Part shown: positions 10,365 through 21,046 of the stretch, one piece after another
Layout of the letters: each line of letters starts with the position of its first letter
Position numbering within the stretch: position 1 is the stretch's first letter
From: Hedera helix
Lineage: Eukaryota; Streptophyta; Magnoliopsida; Apiales; Araliaceae
Direction of reading: 5' to 3'
Length of the DNA: 64,000 bases
NCBI GenBank assembly: GCA_947179155.2
Contig: OX359268.1
Span: 935,001 to 999,000, forward strand
The notes under the pieces: generated by a model
The model's input: only the letters and a program-made list of their open reading frames with translations
Databases searched by the model: none
Told to the model about the DNA's origin: nothing
Program-made: the position numbers and the translations under genes

Positions 10365-10793
10365 ATGGACGACATCATTGATGCTGCCAATGGTCTCTCT
10401 ACCAGTCTGAACAACCAATTTTCCACAAGACTGAAGCAGCTAACGGCAGCAGTCTCTGAAAATCTCAAGGAAAGGGATAGAATTATTCTGCACGCCTTGA
10501 ACTCACATCAGCAGGCCATTGTTATTCTTCAAGAAACAAATAATAAATCTATCACCCTCCTCAGTAATGAAATCATTGCCTTGAAGGACTCTCTCAGAGA
10601 ACAAAAACATCGATCGAATGACACTTTGTCATTGGTGGAGCAAAAACAAATCATGGCTAACGAAAGACTCCAAGCTCACCAAGATGATGTAGCTGCCACT
10701 AAGACCCAACTTCAAGAAATTATTCAGGGCATCCAGCAGATTTCAGAACAGGTAGCAACACTTAATGATGCCAACAAGGGGAGAAGAAACTGA
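10365..10793 (+). CDS. Coiled-coil ORF directly after env-like ORF, first copy
   Basis: A 142-residue ORF starts one base after the env-like stop (tag-a-ATG) in a different frame. It is predicted by eye to be almost entirely helical, with heptad-like spacing of Leu/Ile (NNQFSTRLKQLTAAVSENL, then NKSITLLSNEIIALKDSL and KTQLQEIIQGIQQISEQVA). It may be the C-terminal coiled coil of an originally longer env-like protein that a frameshift separated, or a second ORF reached by reinitiation. The identical layout in the other copy (20618-21046) shows that the break existed before the copies arose. Confidence 0.6.
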   Translation: MDDIIDAANGLSTSLNNQFSTRLKQLTAAVSENLKERDRIILHALNSHQQAIVILQETNNKSITLLSNEIIALKDSLREQKHRSNDTLSLVEQKQIMANERLQAHQDDVAATKTQLQEIIQGIQQISEQVATLNDANKGRRN

Positions 10794-10869
10794 GCACAGT
10801 AGAGCAAACAAGAACTAGCTCAGATCACAGCAGAAGAGGAAGAGCACCTCAAGGGATGAGGATGGTTTA

Positions 10870-11161
10870 AACTTCAATATATCCTCCTAGATTCGAAGCA
10901 GTACCATCTCGTCCCAGACAGGAGGTGACAGCAAGACCTTCTTCCTCAACTATGAGGACTTCTGGCTCACAACAGGAGGTGGTAACAGCAAGACCTTCTT
11001 CCTCATCAATGAGACCTTCTAGCTCACAGGAATGGTTTCAAATTAAAGAAGAAGAAGCTGTGTTGAGGGAAGAAGAACTAAGAAAAGCTGAAGAAGAAAG
11101 GAGAGCATTCTTCAGGCAGAGGGAAGAAGAAGGCAGGAGACCTCCTAGCAGAAGGAGATAA
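10870..11161 (+). pseudogene. Ser/Arg-rich tail of the env-like region, first copy
   Basis: An open stretch in the same frame as the 649-residue ORF follows an in-frame TAA at about 10869. It carries two copies of a TARPSSS-MR repeat and ends in a charged helix (EEEAVLREEELRKAEEERR) and RRPPSRRR. It has no early ATG: the open frame at 10925 begins with GTG and the first ATG is near 10951. I read it as the detached C-terminus of the env-like product, not an independent gene. Confidence 0.45.
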
Positions 11162-11357
11162 GTTATTTTTTTGTTGTTGTTGTTTTCTCAATTGTATCAT
11201 CTGACAAAAACATCAATAAAATTCATATTTTTTCTTTAGAAAATACAGCTGCTCACTGTATGATTAGGCATTCAATTACTCTTGCATTTTGCCTATATTA
11301 AATATGCTCAAAATCACTATCTGTTAATAATGTTGTCATCATCAAATTGGGGGAGAT
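11162..11357 (+). other. Sirevirus 3' untranslated stretch and polypurine tract
   Basis: A T-rich tract with (ttg)n is followed by AT-rich sequence. It ends in aaattgggggagat (11344-11357) immediately before the LTR start TGTTG, the classic position for the polypurine tract that primes plus-strand synthesis. The equivalent tract in the full unit is at 21595-21608. Confidence 0.8.
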
Positions 11358-12917
11358 TGTTGAACATTGAATGATTAAATTTGATGATTAGAAATAATGT
11401 ACAAGGGCTGTATTAGATAAGATCAAAGCTGTTAGGTTGATCTATTATTAATTGTATAAAAGTCTTGTGTGTTGTACTAAGACTTAGATAGATCAAAACT
11501 GTTAGGTTGATCTGTTGATGTAATAAAGTCGTAAATAGAACTCTACGATTTGTGTCAATGAAACTCTACGATTCAAACAGACTCTACGATTAAGGCAACC
11601 AATCGTAGAATGGACTCTACGACTGTGCTTCCGAAGACTCTACGATCAAGACAACCAATCGTAGAATGGACTCTACGATTGTGGTCCAGAAGACTCTACG
11701 ACCAACCAGACTGTTCTTTCCGAGAAACCTTAAATTGGACTCTACGATCAACATTCTAACAGTTGAGTAAACTCTACGATGATCAGTAAGAGATGATCCT
11801 TTATAGATCAATCACGTAAGCAAGGGTATTCGTAGAGTTGATCATATAAGATCGTTGAGCAAAAAGGCAGGAGACATCACGTTTGTCAGATCAGGAGCCA
11901 TTCTATTCAAGTATTTAATCTTCATCAAAGTAACTAAAAAGGAAGCTTCTGCAAATCAATCAAGTCAGAAAAGTCAGGAGTCTGACCCAAGCGCACTATG
12001 AAACAGAAAGAAGACTTTTAAGGCAGAAAAGTCAGAAGACTGTGTCCTATCAGACCTATAGTTTGGGAAGACCAAACGACTCTATAAAAGTTAGTGGGAA
12101 CCTATGTCTGACATCTCTGTCACAGAGGAAAAAGGAAAACAACCTTGCATGGACTAACAGGTCAGATCAAATAATGTCTCATCAGAGATTTAATGAGCTT
12201 TATTAATACAATATTCAGCAGCTCTCCTCTGTGTGGTAACGGGAAGAAATACACGATCCAACGGGAAGAAATCTGAAGCCCTTACCTCTTAAATACGAAG
12301 ATCAGCAGAAGAAAAGATGCAGCACTGTACAAAGAAAGAAGAACGCAAGAAGTGAAAAAGATTGAACTGATAAGAAAGCCTGCATTGCTACTAAGCCCTT
12401 TAAAACATTCAAGCTGATAAGCAACTTAGTAGCACATCCAAATATACATCAATCCAGAAGAGTTCTCTGTGAACTGATATAAGCAAGTCGGTTAGACTTT
12501 GAGAGTTCTTAGTGAACTAGTGTAAGCAAGTCTGTTAGACTTGTGAAGTTCTTTGTGAACTAAAATTCCAAGACTGCGGGTCTTGAAGGAATCTTAGTGA
12601 TTCAGCTATTGTAAAAGTATCCTTAGTGGATTTGCTGCTGAAAGAGCAGAACAGTGGAGTAGGAGTATTGTGTGCTCTGAACCACTTCAAACCCAGAGTC
12701 TCTTTCTTGGTGTCTTTCATTTGCTATATCTGTCATATATTTGCTTGTTGATTTATTAATTTAACATTTCAAGAAAAGATTAACTAAATCTTATTCCGCT
12801 GTGTTAACCTTCTGGTTAAGAATTAATCAAGAAAGATAATTTCAAATAGAAGAAATTTTAAAAAGAATCTATTCAACCCCCCCTTCTAGATTATTATCGT
12901 GTCATTGGGAACTAACA
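11358..12917 (+). mobile_element. Sirevirus LTR-B, complete
   Basis: 1560 bp, with terminal TGTT...AACA. It follows a polypurine tract and is followed two bases later by the tRNA-Met primer-binding site. It carries nine CTCTACGA and three TCGTAGA motifs between 11541 and 11837, and two copies of gatcaaa-ctgttaggttgatct (about 11420 and 11490), each with self-complementary ends. A TATAAAAG box is at 12083. Comparing by eye with LTR-C (21609-23168), I noticed about five substitutions and no length change, so the two are very similar. Confidence 0.92.
12083..12090 (+). promoter_or_regulatory. Probable TATA box of Sirevirus LTR-B
   Basis: TATAAAAG stands about 725 bp into the LTR and would place the transcript start near 12115. 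The same box is in LTR-C at about 22334. A second candidate (tgtataaaag, near 11454) lies closer to the LTR start, so the choice is not certain. Confidence 0.5.
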
Positions 12918-12919
12918 AT

Positions 12920-12931
12920 TGGTATCAGAGC
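12920..12931 (+). other. Primer-binding site (tRNA-iMet), full Sirevirus unit
   Basis: TGGTATCAGAGC, complementary to the 3' end of initiator-Met tRNA, lies two bases after the LTR end. It primes minus-strand DNA synthesis in copia elements. Confidence 0.9.
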
Positions 12932-12972
12932 AGGTTCTCACATCTAAAGCCTTACAAGCTTGAGTAGATCAA

Positions 12973-15003
12973 ATGGCACTCAACAAGAATGGATCGAAAC
13001 TCGGTGGAGGTAACCGACCACCTATGTGTAATAAAGAAAAATTTGCTAACTGGAAAGTTCGTATGCAGGCTTACATGGATGCTATAGATGATGAACTGTT
13101 CGAGACAGTGATGAATGGGCCATTCATACCAATGAAGCTTGCACTATTAACTGAAGATCCAAGCAAGCTTGTAGCAAAGAAAAGAGACGAATGGACGGAC
13201 AATGAAAAGAAGGATGTTCAAAGAGACAAAAGGGCTAAGAACATCTTGTTTCAATCTCTGGATGATGATTTATTTGAGAACGTTGTCAACTGCAAGACAG
13301 CTCAAGAAGTATGGCAAACTCTGTTGATCATGCATGAAGGAACAGAAGAAGTCAGAGAAAATAAGCAATCACTGCTTGTTCAACAGTATGAGATGTTCAC
13401 TCACATCTCTGGTGAAAACATTACAACCACCTACGAGAGATTTAACTTGCTACTAAACTCTCTCAGATCTTATGGAAAAATCTATCCAAACAGAGATCTT
13501 ATCATTAAATTCATGAGATCTCTGCCAAGCAAATGGGATGCCAAAACCACAGCCATCCGAGAGTCAAAGAACTTGCACGAGATGACTGTACAACAGTTAT
13601 ATGGAAATCTTCTCACCTATGAGCTGGAGCTAAATCAAAGAGCAGAAAATCCATCTGGTGAAAGAAAGAAGGAGAAAAACATTGCTCTTAAAGCCTCAAC
13701 CTCAACTCACAGAAGCAATCACAAGGATATCTCTGACTCTGACAAAGATGAATCAAATGATGATGAAGGAGCTGCCATGCTAGTCAGACATTTTAAAAGA
13801 TTCATCAACAGAAATAGATCTCAGAAGTTCAGAAGCAACAACAACAAAGAACAAGCAAATGACCTTTGCTACAATTGCAAGAAGCCAGGTCATTTCATTG
13901 CTAAATGTCTAAAACCATTGAGAAAAGAGGTGAAGAGGGACAAATCAAAAGCAAATCCAAAAAGAGAATTCAAAAGCTTCCACAAACAAAAGAAGAAGGA
14001 CAAAAGCTTCATGGCTGAAGGCTCCTGGAGTGACTCAGAAGAAGAACTAAACTCTGAGTCAAGTGATGATGAAGAGCCACAGAAGGCCAATCTGTGCTTA
14101 ATGGCAAATGAAGAAGGAAGCAGCAAAAAGGAATTCATCATAGATGAGGTATTTGATTTCTATTCTCCTGATTTAAGCATTGATGATCTTAGAGAAGGCA
14201 TGCATGACTTAATGACAGAATTGCACAAATATATAAAATTGTTTAGAAGGTTATCTAAAGATTACTCTCATTTAAAAGAGGATAAAGAAAAAATAAGCAT
14301 GGAATTAGAAGCCTCAGTTCAAACTGCACAACTTTGCTCTAATCTTGAAACTGAGAATAAAAGACTAAAAGAGATAAATGAGTTGAGCACATATAAAGAA
14401 TCCTCACTAGTCTCCAAGATTCAGGAAGTAGAAAATACTATTTCTATGTGGAACAAGTCTAGTTTGTCAATGGACACCCTGATCTCAAGTCAAAGAGATG
14501 TGACTGATAGATCAGGATTGGGATTTGAGAATTTATTCTCAAAACCCAATATGAAGAAGTCAAAGGAAATAAATGAAGGCAAATCCTTTAATTTTAATAA
14601 AGGAATTGTGTTCATCAAATCCTCAGATTCTACCACCTATCCACATTCTGCTAAACCTACAATCAGTTTTAACAAAACTTACACAGGTCTTGGATTCAGA
14701 AAATTGAAAAATAAGTCAAGCAAAACTCACTCTACGAATCATGAGAATCGTAGAGTTGTATGGAAGGAGAATGTAGATCAGCAAAAGACTATGAGAAATC
14801 ATAATCCATACAAGTCCTGGACGAACAAAAAGTCACAAATACACACATATCATTATCAATATCATATTAATCATAGGCACCCTCATAAAAATGATAAATA
14901 TTTGTTAAGATATCATAGAAGGCAAGGATCTAAAATCAAACAGATTTGGGTCCCAAAAGGTACTAACAAAGCAGGACCCAAACAGATATGGGTACCAAAA
15001 TGA
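12973..15003 (+). CDS. Sirevirus Gag with long C-terminal extension
   Basis: 676 residues, intact. Residues 1-230 form the copia Gag fold (NWKVRMQAYMDAIDDELFE, AKNILFQSLDDDLFENVVNCKTAQEVW, MRSLPSKWDAKTTAI). One zinc knuckle, CYNCKKPGHFIAKC (CX2CX4HX4C), starts near residue 299. The following 370 residues are a Sirevirus-type extension: a basic stretch, an acidic Ser-rich segment, a coiled coil (about residues 400-490) and a tail with two QIWVPK repeats. Gag should package element RNA into cytoplasmic particles. Pol is out of frame and starts 13 bp after the stop. A perfect inverted pair of the element's 9-bp motif lies in the tail coding region (14730-14755). Confidence 0.88.
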   Translation: MALNKNGSKLGGGNRPPMCNKEKFANWKVRMQAYMDAIDDELFETVMNGPFIPMKLALLTEDPSKLVAKKRDEWTDNEKKDVQRDKRAKNILFQSLDDDLFENVVNCKTAQEVWQTLLIMHEGTEEVRENKQSLLVQQYEMFTHISGENITTTYERFNLLLNSLRSYGKIYPNRDLIIKFMRSLPSKWDAKTTAIRESKNLHEMTVQQLYGNLLTYELELNQRAENPSGERKKEKNIALKASTSTHRSNHKDISDSDKDESNDDEGAAMLVRHFKRFINRNRSQKFRSNNNKEQANDLCYNCKKPGHFIAKCLKPLRKEVKRDKSKANPKREFKSFHKQKKKDKSFMAEGSWSDSEEELNSESSDDEEPQKANLCLMANEEGSSKKEFIIDEVFDFYSPDLSIDDLREGMHDLMTELHKYIKLFRRLSKDYSHLKEDKEKISMELEASVQTAQLCSNLETENKRLKEINELSTYKESSLVSKIQEVENTISMWNKSSLSMDTLISSQRDVTDRSGLGFENLFSKPNMKKSKEINEGKSFNFNKGIVFIKSSDSTTYPHSAKPTISFNKTYTGLGFRKLKNKSSKTHSTNHENRRVVWKENVDQQKTMRNHNPYKSWTNKKSQIHTYHYQYHINHRHPHKNDKYLLRYHRRQGSKIKQIWVPKGTNKAGPKQIWVPK

Positions 15004-15016
15004 AGATTGATTTGTT

Positions 15017-18000
15017 ATGCAGGTAAAGAGATCCATCTGGTATCTTGACAGTGGATGCTCACGACACATGACAGGAGATAAGGCTCTTCTATCAGAATTT
15101 AAAGAAAAAGATGGACCTACTGTTATTTTTGGAGACAACAACTCAGGGAAAACCAGGGGTTATGGCTCAACTGGGAATGGTGCAATATCTTTCAGTAAAG
15201 TAGCATATGTTGAGGGACTAAAGCACAACTTGCTAAGTATAAGTCAACTCTGTGATAAAGGACATCAAGTCACCTTCCTCAACAACCAATGTCAAGTTAG
15301 AGACTTGAAAACAAATTCTCTAAAGCTAGAAGGAGTTCGAGAAGGAAATGTCTATGTGATCAATCTTGCTAAATTAAGTTCAGAACAAACTGTCTGCTTT
15401 CTTGCTAAAGCCTCTGAAGATATGTGTTGGCTCTGGCATAGGAGGCTATCACATCTTAACTTCAAAAGCATTTCAAAGCTTGCTTCCAAAGATCTAGTAA
15501 AAGGATTGCCAAAGTTAAACTTCATTAAAGAAAAGCCCTGTAAAGCTTGTCAGTTTGGAAAGCAAACAAAGACGTCATTCCAAAGCAAATCAGCAAACTC
15601 AAATGATAGAGCACTTCAACTACTTCACATGGATTTATTCGGTCCAGTATCTATGACCAGCCTCGGAGGAAAGAAATACTCTCTAGTTGTAGTTGATGAC
15701 TACACCAGATATACATGGGTATTCTTTCTAAGCTCCAAAGATGAAACCATTTCACATCTCATCAAGCTCTTCAGACTGATCATGAATGAAAAGGGAGAAA
15801 AGATAAAGGCCATCAGAAGTGATCATGGACGAGAATTTGATTTCTCAGAAATGGACTTGTTTTGTGAAGAAAATGGAATAAATCACAACTTCTCAGCCCC
15901 AAGAACGCCTCAGCAAAATGGAGTAGCAGAAAGGAAGAATAGAACTCTTATTGAAGCAGGAAGAACCCTCTTAGCAGCAGCTTCTCTCCCTGAATATTTC
16001 TGGGCTGAAGCCATCAGTACTGCATGTTATACTCAAAACAGGTCACTCATACACTCAACATTGAAGAAAACTCCGTACGAATTATGGAAAGGAAGAAAGC
16101 CAAATATAAGTTATTTTCATGCCTTTGGTTGCCTGTGTTACATACTCAACAATGGCAAGAAGCATCTAACCAAATTCCAGCCAAAATCAGATGAAGGAAT
16201 CTTTCTTGGTTATGCAACAGATAGCAGAGCATTTAGAGTGTTCAACAAGGAGTCACTAACTATTGAAATCTCCATCCACGTCACATTCGATGAATCAGAT
16301 CCTGAAAAGAAAAGATCACCTTTCAACGAGTCGACAGACACAAGCTCAACGATCGAAGAACTCAAAATCGTAGAGTCCGACTCTACGGCCATAGAACCAG
16401 CGACAGAAATCGTTGAGCTAGGAGAGGAAATCGTAGAGCACACCACATCAGACACTGGAACTCTACGATCAGAACCAGAAGCTGATTTAGAGGAACTCAG
16501 ACAAGAGGGCACCAGAACAGACGTTCCTAGCAGAATAAAATGGACCAAAGATCACACTCAAGGTCTTATTATTGGAGATCCAAACATCGGAATCAAGACT
16601 AGAGTTGCAACCTCTAATGAATGCTTTTACCTAAGCTTTCTCTCTCAAGAGGAACCCAAGAAGATTGAAGAGGCCTTAGAAGATTCAAGTTGGATAGAGG
16701 CCATGCAAGAGGAGCTAAATCAATTTGAAAGAAGCAAGGTCTGGAGATTAGTGGCCAGGCCTCAGCATAAACCTGTCATTGGCACCAAATGGGTTTTCAG
16801 AAACAAGATGGATGAAAATGGTATGATAACAAGGAACAAAGCAAGACTAGTGGCCAAAGGATATTCTCAAGAAGAAGGAATTGACTACGATGAAACATAT
16901 GCTCCAGTTGCCAGATTGGAAGCCATAAGGATTTTCGTTGCCCATGCTGCTCACATGAAGTTCAAAGTCTTCCAAATGGATGTCAAGAGTGCTTTTCTGA
17001 ATGGGGAACTCCAAGAAGAAGTTTACGTGGAACAACCTCCAGGTTTCATCAATCCAACTTTTTCAAATTATGTCTATAAATTAGATAAAGCACTATATGT
17101 TCTAAAACAAGCACCTAGAGCATGGTATGAAACCTTGACTAACTTTCTCATTGAAAAGGGATTTACTAGAGGAAGAATTGATACTACCTTATTTTTGAAG
17201 AAACATAAGGATAAGACACTGCTAGTTCAAATTTATGTAGATGATATCATATTTGGTTCCTCTGATGAAAAATTATGTGAAAGATTTGCCAAGCTTATGC
17301 AGAGCAAATTTGAAATGAGCTTGATGGGAGAACTCAACTTCTTCCTTGGACTACAAGTGAAGCAGACAAATGAAGGCATATTCATTAATCAAGCCAAATA
17401 TATCAAAGACTTATTAAAGAAATATGACATGGAATCTGCATCTATCATGAAGACTCCTATGCCACCTGCCACCAAGCTTGACAAAGATGAAAATGGTAAA
17501 TCCACTGAAATCACTCAGTAAAGAGGTATGATAGGTTCACTATTATATCTTACTGCGAGTCGACCAGATATAATGTTTGCTACATGTATATGTGCTAGAT
17601 TTCAGGCTAACCCCAAAGAGTCACATCTATTAGTTGTGAAAAGAATTTTCAAGTATCTTAAAGGAACTCCAAATTTAGGATTATGGTATCCCAAGGAGTC
17701 CTCCTTTGATCTTGTGGGATACTCAGATGCTGACTATGCAGGATGCAAAATAGACAGAAAAAGCACAAGTGGAACTTGTCAGATGCTTGGCAACAGACTT
17801 GTTTCTTGGTTTAGTAAAAAGCAGAACTCAGTATCGACATCTACTGCAGAAGCTGAATATATAGCTGCAGGCAGTTGCTGTGCACAAATCCTATGGATGA
17901 AGACTCAGCTTGCAGACTATGGGTTTGAGCTAAAATCTATCCATATATACTGTGATAATACTAGTGCAATTGCTATAACACATAATCCTGTTATGCACTC

Positions 18001-18181
18001 TAGAACTAAGCACATAGATATAAGATATCATTTCATCAGGGATCATGTACAAAATGGAAATATATCACTTCACTACATCCCAACTGAAGATCAACTAGCA
18101 GATGTCTTTACAAAGCCTTTAGATGAGTCAAGATTTAATAAACTAATAAGTGAGTTAGGAATGCTAAATCTAGACCCTTAA
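15017..18181 (+). pseudogene. Sirevirus Pol: protease, integrase, RT, RNase H (one stop)
   Basis: About 1055 codons in one frame, broken only by TAA at 17519-17521. Domains in order: protease YLDSGCSRHMTGD (residue 9); GAG-pre-integrase WHRRLSHLNFKSI and CKACQFGKQ; integrase core with HMDLFGP, SDHGREFD and a downstream Glu in PQQNGVAERKNRT; a variable linker (16300-16520) with repeated IVE encoded by the 9-bp motif; RT with FQMDVKSAFLNGE and IYVDDIIFGSS; RNase H with GYSDADYAGC and STAEAEYIA, ending DVFTKPLDES. The internal stop falls just before GMIGSLLYLTASRPDI, between RT and RNase H. Everything else looks recent and intact. The first ATG of the frame is 15017; expression may need reinitiation or splicing. 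Confidence 0.88.
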
Positions 18182-18520
18182 TGTATGTTTTCTTTAGGAT
18201 ACTAACTCTGCAGGAACAAAAGTGTGCAAGAAAAGTAATGGACATGCTCAACTCAAGTCAACAATTGTTAAGGATCGTAGAGTATACTCAAGATCGTAGA
18301 GCTCACTCGACGATCATCAAGCCAAGAATCGTAGAAGTTACTCAACGACCTTCAATCCAAGGATCGCAGAGTATTCCTCAATCGTAGAGACAACTCTATG
18401 AAAAACAAAAGAATCGTTGTGTGACTAAGGATCGTAAAGCTCTGAGGAACTAAGGGTAAAATGGTCATCAACCAACTGAAATAAGCCTATCAGAACGTGT
18501 CTCAGCAAACATAGAGGGAA

Positions 18521-18666
18521 GTTTTAAATACTTTGAAAACTGCACGTCGTTCATTTCTTCAAAGTTCAAAAATCTATATCTCTCTCTCTCTTTTCTCTCT
18601 CAATCCCGAACCCTAAGTTATCATTTCTCAGATAAACCGTTCTTCTCGTTTCAGAAAAACGATCAA
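18521..18666 (+). promoter_or_regulatory. Plant-type promoter/leader before the env-like ORF (second copy)
   Basis: Same layout as in the first copy: TATA-like tttaaatac near 18523, pyrimidine patch near 18574-18600, aaccctaa near 18610, and ctcgtttcag just before the ATG at 18667. The sequence differs from the first copy at one or two bases. Confidence 0.4.
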
Positions 18667-20616
18667 ATGGCACCTGCTCAAGTTATTTCTGGAAATGAGC
18701 TCAACTTTGAAGCCTTCGATACAGCAGATAAGCAGTTCAAAAGAATAATCCAGTTGCTAGATAAAGCTGGACTGCGAGAAGCGTTGGGAACAAATACAAG
18801 GATTCTATCAAAGCTTGTTCGAGAGTTCTACGTAAATGGATCCTATGCCAACGGAACTCTAACCACCACTGTAAAAGGGGTTCCGCTCAACCTCACCGCT
18901 GAAGAATTCAACCTAGCCCTAGGTTTCAAGCAAGGGGGCCTGACATATCTAAGTATGGTGAGCACCGAAGAAGGGCTGAGAAGAATGCACCATCAAAAGA
19001 ATCCAGCACTGAAAGGGTTGAAGAAGAAAGAATTTCCTCAGAAATACGAGTTTTTAGCTGATGTTGTAGGAAAATGTCTCCTCTGTAAAGATTCAGCCCA
19101 TGACTCAGTCAGTGAGATACAACTGAAAATAATGACAGCCATAGTCAAAAAGACAAACATCAACTATGGCTCTTTGCTGCTGGAATGGATAGGAAATTGG
19201 GTCCTAAATACAGAAAAGGCTAAGGGGACTAGAAAAATGTTCTATGGAAGATTCATCAGCATTCTCCTTAGATCATCATTGGGGGATTTAATTGAGCATG
19301 ATGAAGGAGAAGCCCTCAATACCAACAAAAGGATTACCCAGAAACTCTTTGACAACTGGAGGAGGAACCCAGTTGAAAATAGGAAACTATCTCGGTCAGG
19401 GAATAGTGAAGGTACACAGAGTGGTGCAGGGCCATCACTTCTGAAGAACACTCATGCTGAAGAAGAATCTCAGGAGGTCAGCAGGCATTCTCCGGGTCTT
19501 GTCAGAAGAAGGAAAGGAAAAAGAGCTTTTGAGCTTGAAGAACCTCAAGGATCTTTAAATGAGGCTCCTGTTACTGCTCCTGAAGAAAAGGCTGCTTCAG
19601 GGGATGAGAGTTCAGATCTGCGAAGAGATACTCACAGCAAATATGAAGCTGAAGAGGTCATTCCAAAGGAGCCAAAGAAAAAGAGAAGAAGACTAGTAAA
19701 GTTAGCCGACAAAAGCTCAGTAGCTAAGGGGGAGCTACTTGAAAGACCTGACCTTACTCTAGGTGAAAAGGAGTCATCTGAAGCAGTTGAGCCTATGGAT
19801 GCTCAAGCTGAGGGGGAGCTTCCAAGTATTCCTGAGCCAGCAGATGCTCTGGCTGAGGGGGAGACTCAAGATGACATTTCAATCCCTACAGCCACAATGA
19901 ATGATGATGAAGAGGATGACATTGAAATAGTGGCCGTTGGAAGAAATGAGCAAAGGCACCTTAACTTCAACTGCCTGATAAAATTCTTGCCACTAATGCC
20001 ATTCCACCGAGCTCTGGTGCACAATGCATGGGATCAACTCTTCTGGACCTTCAAAGCATATCCCAATGTGATGATTATTGCTCAAGGCTACCCTCAGAAT
20101 CTGTTCTTTGCCCAGAAGCTCATCTCTAGCAGCCCCTTTTCACAAACTTTAGGGCAAAAGGTACATTTTATTCCTCAAACCCTCATTCAAAATCATACAC
20201 CTTCACCTATGTTCAATAAATTTGAGGAGTCCACAAGTACTCATCCTGCATCAAGCTCTACGACCCACATTTCCTCGATCGTAGAGTCCCCACCATCTAC
20301 GATTGGTGGTACAGAAAGCATACATGATCAAAACGTAGAGTGCCCTCCAGACTCTCCTGAAATTCTGCCTACTCAGCAAACAATTCCTCCGGCTCCATCT
20401 TCAAGACTCCTGTTAACACACGAGGATATTCTTTCCACCTCTGGTCACGAGTACTTTCATATTCCAAGCTCTACGGCTGACCAGGGACAATCATCTCAAC
20501 TTCTCCAGGAAATTTTAGACAAGGTATCTCGGCTTCCTACATCTGAGGGCTTAACTGACTTGACAAGCCATATCCATACAGAGATACAAAACGACCTGGC
20601 ATCAAAATCAACGTAG
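18667..20616 (+). CDS. Sirevirus env-like protein, second copy
   Basis: A 649-residue ORF, differing from the first copy at two residues that I could see (Q/R near residue 319, L/V near 499). It has the same plant-transposon-type N-terminal domain, two basic nuclear-signal-like clusters, an acidic DIEIVAV motif and a Ser/Thr/Pro-rich C-terminus with further 9-bp motif copies in its DNA (20256-20345). It lies 485 bp after the pol stop in another frame, so it is not a readthrough extension of pol as proposed for soybean SIRE1. The function is unknown. Intact in both copies, it seems to have been kept open until recently. Confidence 0.78.
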   Translation: MAPAQVISGNELNFEAFDTADKQFKRIIQLLDKAGLREALGTNTRILSKLVREFYVNGSYANGTLTTTVKGVPLNLTAEEFNLALGFKQGGLTYLSMVSTEEGLRRMHHQKNPALKGLKKKEFPQKYEFLADVVGKCLLCKDSAHDSVSEIQLKIMTAIVKKTNINYGSLLLEWIGNWVLNTEKAKGTRKMFYGRFISILLRSSLGDLIEHDEGEALNTNKRITQKLFDNWRRNPVENRKLSRSGNSEGTQSGAGPSLLKNTHAEEESQEVSRHSPGLVRRRKGKRAFELEEPQGSLNEAPVTAPEEKAASGDESSDLRRDTHSKYEAEEVIPKEPKKKRRRLVKLADKSSVAKGELLERPDLTLGEKESSEAVEPMDAQAEGELPSIPEPADALAEGETQDDISIPTATMNDDEEDDIEIVAVGRNEQRHLNFNCLIKFLPLMPFHRALVHNAWDQLFWTFKAYPNVMIIAQGYPQNLFFAQKLISSSPFSQTLGQKVHFIPQTLIQNHTPSPMFNKFEESTSTHPASSSTTHISSIVESPPSTIGGTESIHDQNVECPPDSPEILPTQQTIPPAPSSRLLLTHEDILSTSGHEYFHIPSSTADQGQSSQLLQEILDKVSRLPTSEGLTDLTSHIHTEIQNDLASKST

Positions 20617-20617
20617 A

Positions 20618-21046
20618 ATGGACGACATCATTGATGCTGCCAATGGTCTCTCTACCAGTCTGAACAACCAATTTTCCACAAGACTGAAGCAGCTAACGGC
20701 AGCAGTCTCTGAAAATCTCAAGGAAAGGGATAGAATTATTCTGCACGCCTTGAACTCACATCAGCAGGCCATTGTTATTCTTCAAGAAACAAATAATAAA
20801 TCTATCACCCTCCTCAGTAATGAAATCATTGCCTTGAAGGACTCTCTCAGAGAACAAAAACATCGATCGAATGACACTTTGTCATTGGTGGAGCAAAAAC
20901 AAATCATGGCTAACGAAAGACTCCAAGCTCACCAAGATGATGTAGCTGCCACTAAGACCCAACTTCAAGAAATTATTCAGGGCATCCAGCAGATTTCAGA
21001 ACAGGTAGCAACACTTAATGATGCCAACAAGGGGAGAAGAAACTGA
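20618..21046 (+). CDS. Coiled-coil ORF after env-like ORF, second copy
   Basis: 142 residues, the same protein as at 10365-10793, again one base after the env-like stop and in a different frame. It is helical throughout with regular hydrophobic spacing and no zinc or catalytic motif. It may be translated by termination-reinitiation, or be the detached end of the env-like protein. Confidence 0.6.
   Translation: MDDIIDAANGLSTSLNNQFSTRLKQLTAAVSENLKERDRIILHALNSHQQAIVILQETNNKSITLLSNEIIALKDSLREQKHRSNDTLSLVEQKQIMANERLQAHQDDVAATKTQLQEIIQGIQQISEQVATLNDANKGRRN

Noticed and set aside
11541..11837. Regularly repeated CTCTACGAT cluster as a CRISPR-like array
   Set aside because: The unit is only 9 bp, spacing is irregular, both orientations occur, and it lies in a plant LTR.
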